Below, piece after piece: positions 27,811 to 34,422 of a stretch of DNA of 64,000 nucleotides (positions within the stretch are counted from its first letter, which is position 1; every line of letters starts with the position of its first letter). Source of the DNA: Fodinibius sp. Rm-B-1B1-1 (GTDB taxonomy: Bacteria > Bacteroidota > Rhodothermia > Balneolales > Balneolaceae); the NCBI RefSeq assembly GCF_038594945.1, contig NZ_JBCFYD010000003.1, forward strand, positions 62,001 to 126,000, read 5' to 3'. The translations under genes and the position numbers were made by a program. The notes under the pieces were generated by a model. That model had not been told where the DNA came from and did not search any database. It saw only the letters and a list, made by a program, of their open reading frames with translations.

Positions 27811-28746
27811 CTATAAAATACTATACGAAATGCCAGCAGAAAGAACCTGCTTAACCTGTAGCTCTCTCGAAAAGTCACTATCATAAACCATCACAAACTG
27901 AAACGACATATTCAGATAATCATTAACTTTTCCAATTAATTCATTCGAGAAATGAACATCTGTGTTATCGACATGACGCTGTAAGTTTGTAAAAGTTTCA
28001 ACTGAACTGATCAATCGAACATTTGAAACAATTTTCTTCTCAAAGTTCATGGCCAGTGAATAACCCGGCTCAAACCGAAACGTTTCCCCCTCTTCCAAAC
28101 CATATCGCGTAGATAAATCGGTATCTGATACAATCGTTTGCTTCATTGCCATACCCGCTTCAGCTGTAAAGTACTCTTTAGGCTGAAAAGCTATACCCGC
28201 AATTTGTGTAAAATAGGCGGGGGCAAAAAAGCTGGAAATTTTTGTAGACGGTTCCGTAGAATAATCAAACCCCTCATCAAACTGAGTACTGAAATTAATA
28301 TTTCCAAAGGCGCTCCAACGCTCATCTTCAAATAAGTAACTAAACTTATTATTAACAGCAATACGGTCATCCGTTTTGCGGGTTCCCTCATCTTCGATGC
28401 GGGCTTGTCCGTATTTAAAATTTGTTGCCAACGCATATGCAAACTGTCCTTTTCGATACTTCGCATTAAAAACAGTTGAAGCAGTAACACTAATAGTATT
28501 AACACCACCCTGGCTCCAGTTATCGTACGAGGCCTGTGAACCATTCAATCCACCTTGCCAATCCACAGCCCAACCCCTGAGGGTATCTGATACAACAACC
28601 TTGCTATTTACATTTGACATATCCCGAACTGAAATATCAGACTCGGTCTCAAGTAACTTACTTATCTCAATAGCTTCTTGAGCTAAGCTTGGGGATGTTA
28701 CCATTAGAAAAAAACAAATGAGAAAGAGAAAAGGGGACTTTTTCAT
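27811..28746 (-). CDS. DUF3078 outer-membrane beta-barrel protein
   Basis: The 311-residue protein has a signal peptide (residues 1-22, SLA-Q), then W-rich strands including WQGGLNGSQASYDNWSQGGVNTISV, the hallmark of DUF3078, and ends in an aromatic strand. It is predicted to be a small outer-membrane barrel of unknown function found across Bacteroidota. It is a single gene. Confidence 0.88.
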   Translation of the reverse strand: MKKSPFLFLICFFLMVTSPSLAQEAIEISKLLETESDISVRDMSNVNSKVVVSDTLRGWAVDWQGGLNGSQASYDNWSQGGVNTISVTASTVFNAKYRKGQFAYALATNFKYGQARIEDEGTRKTDDRIAVNNKFSYLFEDERWSAFGNINFSTQFDEGFDYSTEPSTKISSFFAPAYFTQIAGIAFQPKEYFTAEAGMAMKQTIVSDTDLSTRYGLEEGETFRFEPGYSLAMNFEKKIVSNVRLISSVETFTNLQRHVDNTDVHFSNELIGKVNDYLNMSFQFVMVYDSDFSRELQVKQVLSAGISYSIL

Positions 28747-28842
28747 AATAACAGTGAAAAAATAGTGTAGATGAATTTATACTTTATTTAAATTTTAATA
28801 GCCGAATATATGGACATTAAAGGTAGCAATAAAGTTCCAATC

Positions 28843-29352
28843 CTACTGTTTCTGAAGAATTACATGCCTCAACTCTTCTCCTTCCACTTCAACTGACACA
28901 TGCTCATCTAATTTAGTAGGCAATTCTTTTCCACAAAACTCAGCTTTAATAGGAAACTTGCGATGCCCACGATCTATTAATACTGCTGTATGTATTTCCG
29001 CAGGTTGTAAGTGTTCAGATATTGTTTTAAGAGCACTAAACATCGTTTTTCCCGAAAAAATCACATCATCGACAATGATCGGGTAATGCTCTTTAGATAA
29101 TGAAATTTCATTCAACTCTTCAGTTAACGTATCGGCATTCAACATCAGTTGATTTAACCGAACCTTACTATTAGGCATCTTTTTCAAAATATCATTCAAT
29201 ACCTCTGCAACTATATATCCCCGCTTGTTAATACCAAAAAGATATATTGGAGCATCATCAATATTTTGCTCCACGATCTCGTGCGCTATGCGATTTAGCG
29301 AGCGTACCATTCGAGCTCTCGACATCAAAACTAATTGTGACTCTACACCCAT
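28843..29352 (-). CDS. PyrR-like phosphoribosyltransferase
   Basis: The 169-residue protein has the PRPP loop PIIVDDVIFSGKT and the downstream AVLIDRGHRKFPIKAEFCGKELPT, both characteristic of PyrR (pyrimidine attenuation regulator and uracil phosphoribosyltransferase). The N-terminus MSRARMVRSLNRIAHEIVEQN also matches PyrR. No pyr operon is next to it; pyrF lies 13 kb away. Whether it regulates by RNA binding or acts only as a phosphoribosyltransferase cannot be decided. Confidence 0.85.
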   Translation of the reverse strand: MGVESQLVLMSRARMVRSLNRIAHEIVEQNIDDAPIYLFGINKRGYIVAEVLNDILKKMPNSKVRLNQLMLNADTLTEELNEISLSKEHYPIIVDDVIFSGKTMFSALKTISEHLQPAEIHTAVLIDRGHRKFPIKAEFCGKELPTKLDEHVSVEVEGEELRHVILQKQ

Positions 29353-29406
29353 TGATCTATCATTTTTCCTTAAAATGTTGGCATTAATTTATAATAAACA
29401 AACAGC

Positions 29407-29434
29407 TTTGTACATTACTTATATAGTTTATAAT
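29407..29434 (+). promoter_or_regulatory. Candidate sigma70-type promoter for the YtxH-like gene
   Basis: TATAAT at 29429-29434 is preceded by TTGTAC at 29408-29413 (15-base spacer) or TTTGTA at 29407-29412 (16-base spacer). It lies 25 bases before the start codon of the YtxH-like gene. Confidence 0.35.
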
Positions 29435-29459
29435 CACATCATAAATAAGAGAGTATATT

Positions 29460-29741
29460 ATGAGTCGCAAAACAAATTTTTTACTGTTTACCACTTCATT
29501 CATAGACGGGCTTACAGCAGGGTTTCTTCTTTCTCCCCAAAAAGGCACCGAAAACAGAGCTTGGCTTGCTAAAAATGCGGAGAAAGCAGGGCGCTGGGCA
29601 ACGTTAGAACACTATCTTGCCAAGCAGAAAGGAACCAGCAGATTAGACCGACTCCGCAAAAGCATCCAACGTAGAATACATCAGAACATACCAAACCTCT
29701 ATGAAGCAACAGAGACCATTCCTCTAAGCAAAAAGATGTAA
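29460..29741 (+). CDS. Small YtxH-like protein
   Basis: The 93-residue protein has one short hydrophobic segment (about residues 7-24, FLLFTTSFIDGLTAGFLLSP) with the phrase GFLLSPQKGTENR, close to the GLLLAPKSGKE motif of YtxH-domain proteins. The rest is basic and helical. Such proteins are general-stress linked in other bacteria. It overlaps nothing, and its stop codon lies 3 bases before the ATG of the DUF2851 gene, so the two are translationally close. Confidence 0.6.
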   Translation: MSRKTNFLLFTTSFIDGLTAGFLLSPQKGTENRAWLAKNAEKAGRWATLEHYLAKQKGTSRLDRLRKSIQRRIHQNIPNLYEATETIPLSKKM

Positions 29742-29744
29742 TTG

Positions 29745-30935
29745 ATGAACGGTGAAAAGTCCTCATATCACGAAAAACTGCTGCATTGGATTTGGAATAA
29801 TCGCCAGTTCCAGTTTCGGAACCTCCAAACCGTCAATCAACAAGCTATTCAAATCCACGATACCGGCACGCTCAATAAATCGGATGGACCCGACTTTCTG
29901 TCCGCAGAAATTATGATTGACGGCTTACGATGGTATGGAAATGTAGAACTTCACTGGTCACTACCTGATTGGAAAGCCCATAACCACCATACCGATGTCA
30001 ACTATAACAATGTTATTTTACATGTGGTGTTTACCTCCACGGACGAACGTAGCCAGCGAGAAGATCATACTAAAATTCCTACCCTTTGCCTGGCTCCGTA
30101 TCTCAAAAAACCTTTGCAAACTTTTTTGAGCCAATATCAGCAAAGCCCACAACTGCCTTGCGCAGGACAACTGTCGTTTATATCAGAAGAGGTATTTGCT
30201 CAACAGCTTCAAAAAGCTCACCACGAGTATTTTGAACAAAAAGTAGATGACTTGTTGGACTTTTATACTCCATCACTTCCTCCATCGCAAGCATGGCGTA
30301 AAATGCTTGTTTTTGGTCTTTGGGATGGCCTTGGCATTTCTCACAATCGTGACCAAATGCAACAATTGGCAACTCTTATCTTTCAGGACAAAAAGTTAGA
30401 TACCTACAGCAAAAACAAATTGCGAATCCGAGCGCTAAGCTTGTCAGGAATTAACGCAACAGATAATACCCCGAAAACAATCAGTTGGAACCATAAAGGA
30501 TGTCGTCCCGGCAACCATCCACACCTTCGTATACAACAGGCCGCAGAACTACTTTGGCACATCAATCGAGCACCTTTCGAACAATGGATGCGAAATAATC
30601 CCAAAGAACTCTGGCAGAATCTACTCAATACTATTGAAACTAAGCCTGGACTTGGCCAAGAGCGGGCATCTATTTTATTTGGAACTGTATTTTTACCAGC
30701 CCTATATTTTTTAGGTAACTTGTTCTTTAATGAGTCACTAAAAAGTCGTTGTTGGTCGTTATGGCAAACACACGAAGCTAATATCCCTTCGTCCCTGCTT
30801 AAACTTCTTGACAAAACAGCTATTCCAGAATCAATATATGCCCAAAAGCTTGGAGCCATACATCAATTGCGATCGTATTGTCGCCCCCGCAATTGTCAAC
30901 ATTGCAAAATATTTAAAAGTGTAATTTCTTCTTGA
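29745..30935 (+). CDS. DUF2851 family protein
   Basis: The 396-residue protein shows the DUF2851 pattern: GTLNKSDGPDFLSAEIMIDGLRWYGNVELHWSLPDWKAHNHHTD near the start and a C-terminal cysteine cluster CRPRNCQHC. The histidine- and aspartate-rich motif suggests a nuclease-like or metal-binding fold, but no function is established to my knowledge. The ATG at 29745 is used in place of the in-frame TTG one codon earlier. The gene runs in the same direction as, and just before, tRNA-Gln. Confidence 0.85.
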   Translation: MNGEKSSYHEKLLHWIWNNRQFQFRNLQTVNQQAIQIHDTGTLNKSDGPDFLSAEIMIDGLRWYGNVELHWSLPDWKAHNHHTDVNYNNVILHVVFTSTDERSQREDHTKIPTLCLAPYLKKPLQTFLSQYQQSPQLPCAGQLSFISEEVFAQQLQKAHHEYFEQKVDDLLDFYTPSLPPSQAWRKMLVFGLWDGLGISHNRDQMQQLATLIFQDKKLDTYSKNKLRIRALSLSGINATDNTPKTISWNHKGCRPGNHPHLRIQQAAELLWHINRAPFEQWMRNNPKELWQNLLNTIETKPGLGQERASILFGTVFLPALYFLGNLFFNESLKSRCWSLWQTHEANIPSSLLKLLDKTAIPESIYAQKLGAIHQLRSYCRPRNCQHCKIFKSVISS

Positions 30936-30987
30936 TTCCAAACCATTAAATTCATATCATCTGCATCTGTTGAAAAAGGCATGAAAT

Positions 30988-31058
30988 TGCCCGGTCGTCT
31001 AATGGCAGGACAGCGGTTTTTGGTACCGTCAGTGGGGGTTCGAGTCCTCCCCGGGCAA
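30988..31058 (+). tRNA. tRNA-Gln (anticodon TTG)
   Basis: The 71-base sequence folds into a full cloverleaf. The acceptor stem is TGCCCGG with CCGGGCA, the anticodon stem is GCGGT with ACCGT around loop TTTTGGT (anticodon TTG), and the T arm is GGGGG-TTCGAGT-CCTCC. The CCA end is not encoded (ACA follows). It lies 52 bases after the DUF2851 gene. Confidence 0.95.
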
Positions 31059-31065
31059 CAAATAC

Positions 31066-31100
31066 AAAAGGATGACTTTACAGCCATCCTTTTCTCTTTT
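31066..31100 (+). terminator. Intrinsic terminator after tRNA-Gln
   Basis: Stem AAAAGGATG (31066-31074) pairs with CATCCTTTT (31085-31093) around a 10-base loop and is followed by a T-rich tract. It lies between the tRNA and the prs gene. Confidence 0.75.
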
Positions 31101-31125
31101 TATAACTCCCTGAAAATTTGCTTCG

Positions 31126-32058
31126 TTGGATACTCCCTTAGCCATATTTGCCGGACGCAGCAACCTTGCTCTTTCCAGAGCTATTGCTGAAAAATACGGT
31201 ACTGATTTAGGTGAAGTAACAATTAAACCTTTTTCGGATGGTGAGCTCTATGCAAAATATGAGCAGAGCATTAGAGGTGAAGATATTTTTGTGGTGCAAT
31301 CCACACCTCCACCGGGCGATAACATCATGGAGTTATTATTGTTGCTGGATGCTGCCAAGCGGGCTTCGGCCAAACGTGTTACAGCTGTAATTCCCTATTT
31401 TGGGTATGCTCGTCAAGATCGTAAAGATCAGCCGCGTGTTTCTATCGCCTCAAAGTTAATGGCAAATTTGCTAACTGAGGCCGGTGCTGATCGTATTTTG
31501 ACGATGGATCTGCATGCAGCACAAATTCAGGGATTTTTCGATATTCCGGTTGACCATTTATATGCCAGCCGGCTTTTTATAGATTATTTCAGCGACCACC
31601 CTATTGAAAACCTGGTCGTTGTTGCTCCTGACGTAGGCAGTCTTAAAATGGCTCGAGCTTATGCCAAACGTTTGGGAGCACGGCTTGCTTTTATTGATAA
31701 AAGGAGGCCCAAACAGAATGTCGCCGAAGTAATGAATATAGTCGGCGAAGTTGAAAACAAAAATGTGCTGATTGTTGACGATCTCATAGATACAGCCGGC
31801 ACATTAACAAATGCAGCCTCCGCACTGAAAGATCGCGGAGCATTAAATATTATTGCGACATGTACGCATCCGATTTTATCTGGACCTGCGTACCAACGCA
31901 TTGAGGATTCACCTATTGATCAACTGTTGGTTACCGATACAGTGCCGTTACGTAAGCCTTCGAGCAAGATAAAGGTTTTGAGTGTAGCGGGTATTTTTGC
32001 TGAAGCAATTCAACGTATCCACACCAACGACACGATAAGTGCACTTTTTGACGATTAA
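31126..32058 (+). CDS. prs: Ribose-phosphate pyrophosphokinase
   Basis: The 310-residue protein contains IFAGRSNLALS, the YFGYARQDRKDQPR flexible loop, and the PRPP-binding motif VLIVDDLIDTAGTL. It makes PRPP from ribose 5-phosphate and ATP for nucleotide, histidine and NAD synthesis. The start is a TTG at 31126, forced by an in-frame stop at 31111-31113 with no ATG between. It is the first gene of the prs-rplY-pth operon; 18 bases separate it from rplY. Confidence 0.95.
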   Translation: MDTPLAIFAGRSNLALSRAIAEKYGTDLGEVTIKPFSDGELYAKYEQSIRGEDIFVVQSTPPPGDNIMELLLLLDAAKRASAKRVTAVIPYFGYARQDRKDQPRVSIASKLMANLLTEAGADRILTMDLHAAQIQGFFDIPVDHLYASRLFIDYFSDHPIENLVVVAPDVGSLKMARAYAKRLGARLAFIDKRRPKQNVAEVMNIVGEVENKNVLIVDDLIDTAGTLTNAASALKDRGALNIIATCTHPILSGPAYQRIEDSPIDQLLVTDTVPLRKPSSKIKVLSVAGIFAEAIQRIHTNDTISALFDD

Positions 32059-32076
32059 ATTAACGTTTTTAGCATT

Positions 32077-32787
32077 ATGATTACTCCCGAAGTAGTAGAA
32101 TTAGAAGGAAAAGTCCGAGAAACAGGTCGTAAAGCAGCTGATGCTTTGCGCGATGCCATGCGAGTACCGTGCGTTCTGTATGGGCCCGAAGTTGATGAGA
32201 ATGTTCACTTTTCGATCGACGAATTGGAATTTGAAAAAATTCTGGCCGAAAGCCAGCGACAGATTCTCACCATCACAGTTGATGGCGATGAGTATCGTAC
32301 TCTTCTTAAGGAAGTTGAATTTCATCCGCTGACTGACCGTCCAGTACACGCTGACTTTTACGTGTTAGCTGATGACCATAAAGTGAGCCTAAGTGTTCCC
32401 ATCAAGCTTGAAGGAACGCCTGTTGGGGTTACCGAAGGCGGTGGTCGAATTTTCCAACCAATGCATATTCTGCGCATTCGTGTTACGCCTGATCGTATTC
32501 CGGGAGCTTATACGGTGGATATCAGCGAACTACAAATCGGAGATTCTTTGCACGTCCGTGATCTGGAACTTGAAGGTATTATTCCGCTCGACGATCTTGG
32601 TCGTACACTTGTAACTATTCGTCCTCCAAAATCCGAAGCTCTGCTTACCTCTTCCCTCATTACCGAAGAGCCAGGCGAAGAAGAGCTCGAAGAAGGAGAA
32701 GAACTTGCAGAAGGCGAAGAAGCTACAGAAGGTGAAGAAGCCGAAGAGGGCGAAGAAGCCGAAGGCGACGAAGAGGATACCGAATAA
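32077..32787 (+). CDS. rplY: 50S ribosomal protein L25/general stress protein Ctc
   Basis: The 236-residue protein has the L25 beta domain (residues 5-95) with VKLEGTPVGV and TPDRIPGAYTVDISEL of the Ctc C-terminal TL5-type domain (about 96-185). It binds 5S rRNA. After residue 190 comes a tail of about 45 residues that is nearly all Glu, Gly and Ala, much longer and more acidic than usual. The neighbours prs and pth are the classic partners. Confidence 0.94.
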   Translation: MITPEVVELEGKVRETGRKAADALRDAMRVPCVLYGPEVDENVHFSIDELEFEKILAESQRQILTITVDGDEYRTLLKEVEFHPLTDRPVHADFYVLADDHKVSLSVPIKLEGTPVGVTEGGGRIFQPMHILRIRVTPDRIPGAYTVDISELQIGDSLHVRDLELEGIIPLDDLGRTLVTIRPPKSEALLTSSLITEEPGEEELEEGEELAEGEEATEGEEAEEGEEAEGDEEDTE

Positions 32788-32817
32788 TAGTATTGACCAA
32801 ACCAGCGTAACTGCTCT

Positions 32818-33375
32818 ATGCCGTTAATTATAGGTCTGGGAAATCCCGGAAGTAAGTACGCTGGCACTCGTCATAACATCGGTTTTGAATTTATCGATAA
32901 GCTGGCAACATCATTGTCAGCACGAATGGGGCCTGGGAAAGGCCCTTTTCATGTTGGTAAAGGAAATCACGCTCGTCATTCCATCTATTTGATAAAACCC
33001 ACTACCTATATGAATAATAGTGGGAAAGCTGTTTCTGAAGCCATCAATTGGTATAAAGAAGATATCAGCAACTGTCTGGTATGTTATGATGATTTGGCTT
33101 TAGACGTTGGTACGATCCGTTTGCGCCCCGGAGGTAGTGCGGCAGGCCATAATGGAATCAAAGATATTATCAACCAGCTGGGAACAAAGTCATTTCCCCG
33201 GTTACGCATTGGCATTGGCGATGATTTCCCTCAAGGTCAACAGGTACAACACGTACTTTCCTCTTTTTCTGATGACGAACGTACAATCATCGATACTACG
33301 CTGGATGAGGCCGTCGATGCTGCCCTTTGTTTTGTAAGAGAAGGGATTGATCAAGCAATGAACGAGTTCAATTAA
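32818..33375 (+). CDS. pth: Peptidyl-tRNA hydrolase
   Basis: The 185-residue protein has the family motifs LIIGLGNPGSKYAGTRHNIGF (with the catalytic His20), KPTTYMNNSGKAV and RPGGSAAGHNGIKDI (catalytic His and Asp region). It frees tRNA from stalled peptidyl-tRNA. It is the third gene of prs-rplY-pth, 30 bases after rplY. Confidence 0.96.
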   Translation: MPLIIGLGNPGSKYAGTRHNIGFEFIDKLATSLSARMGPGKGPFHVGKGNHARHSIYLIKPTTYMNNSGKAVSEAINWYKEDISNCLVCYDDLALDVGTIRLRPGGSAAGHNGIKDIINQLGTKSFPRLRIGIGDDFPQGQQVQHVLSSFSDDERTIIDTTLDEAVDAALCFVREGIDQAMNEFN

Positions 33376-33402
33376 ATACTGGCTATCCTCTTTTTTGAGT
33401 TT

Positions 33403-33419
33403 AATACGTAATACGTATT
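33403..33419. promoter_or_regulatory. 17-base palindrome upstream of an unknown gene
   Basis: AATACGTA and TACGTATT form perfect 8-base arms around a single A. It lies 57 bases before the start of the unknown gene at 33477. The size and form suit a dimeric repressor operator, but no regulator is nearby. Confidence 0.35.
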
Positions 33420-33476
33420 GCATATCTTTTACCCTTGTCATTTCTTCTATACAATGCCTAATACGCACCACTATTT

Positions 33477-34145
33477 ATGGATATTTTCAAACTCTTCTTC
33501 AATCATGATCTGCGTCTTGACAGATTAGCCAAACGTAATGCCAATAAATCTAAAGAAGAGGTAGAGGCTACGCTTCAAGATTTTATGCACCCCGATCCGA
33601 CCTACTCCAAGTTCTATATCACAGGGACCAGTTTAGACGACGAAAAATTTGGAATCAATGCCCTCTCAAAAAGTAAGGACGTTCTTGACCAATTAAATAA
33701 GGTATTTAACAACCAGTCTATTATCTCTACTAATAATAAATCCTTCCCCTCTCTGCCCCGGGCATTTGAGAACATTGCTTTTGGTGAGGCAGTTATTATA
33801 AAAAATCCCGATCAATCATTAGAGGTAGATTTAACCGCGCTTACCTTAGATGAGGAATCGAAAGTAGGTCATAAGAAAGAAGAAATTCGATCTATTATTG
33901 AATCGGGGGCCTATCTTATCTACAAAGAACCCGCTCATCACGGATTTGACTTACATCTCTTTTCTGAGAAAAACATATATGATCAACTATTTGAAGCCTT
34001 TCAACCCTTAGTTGATAATAACTTCCGATTTTTCAGTATCAATAATAAGCGAATGAAATCGGAACGACATTTTTATTTCGAAACATGGACCTTAGATAAA
34101 CTGCCCCATGGAGCGGAGGAAGTGTTTCAATCAACGACCTTATAG
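33477..34145 (+). CDS. Hypothetical protein
   Basis: The 222-residue protein has no signal peptide, membrane helix or known motif. It is rich in charged residues with alternating helices and strands (for example EEVEATLQDFM, EEIRSIIESGAYLIY, EPAHHGFDLHLFSEKNIYDQLFEAFQPL). I do not recognise the family. It follows pth after a 101-base gap containing a palindrome, so it is probably its own unit. Base composition is like that of its neighbours. Confidence 0.75.
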   Translation: MDIFKLFFNHDLRLDRLAKRNANKSKEEVEATLQDFMHPDPTYSKFYITGTSLDDEKFGINALSKSKDVLDQLNKVFNNQSIISTNNKSFPSLPRAFENIAFGEAVIIKNPDQSLEVDLTALTLDEESKVGHKKEEIRSIIESGAYLIYKEPAHHGFDLHLFSEKNIYDQLFEAFQPLVDNNFRFFSINNKRMKSERHFYFETWTLDKLPHGAEEVFQSTTL

Positions 34146-34224
34146 TCCCTTCCTGACTATAACAAACCCAAAATACGGCCTATCCTATCCTAAATTTTTA
34201 AAACACCTTCCCTTTTTGTTATTT

Positions 34225-34247
34225 AAGACTTAATATTATTAAGTCTT
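34225..34247. promoter_or_regulatory. 23-base perfect palindrome upstream of the TonB receptor gene
   Basis: Arms AAGACTTAATA and TATTAAGTCTT pair perfectly around a central T. It lies about 175 bases before the start codon. It could be an operator or a weak terminator stem; there is no T tract, so an operator is favoured. Confidence 0.45.
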
Positions 34248-34290
34248 GCTGGGATACATTAAATTAATTTAAAGGGTGATGGGTTCATGG

Positions 34291-34308
34291 TTGATATATC
34301 TATATCAA
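34291..34308. promoter_or_regulatory. 18-base palindrome upstream of the TonB receptor gene
   Basis: Arms TTGATATA and TATATCAA are perfect 8-base inverted copies around TC. It lies about 115 bases before the receptor start and 43 bases after the longer palindrome. A second operator-like site with a different sequence. Confidence 0.35.
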
Positions 34309-34422
34309 AATCATATTGCAGAAATCAGTGGACCGGTGATACGTTGGCTATAAACCATCAGCTATAGGTAAATGATTGCTGTCATCCCCTTACTATTTAA
34401 CATTCACTAAATCTAAAAACCT

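Noticed and set aside
32508-32867. Antisense 119-residue frame over rplY
   Set aside because: It is Ser/Pro low-complexity sequence, the mirror of the Glu/Gly-rich L25 tail, with no start signal.
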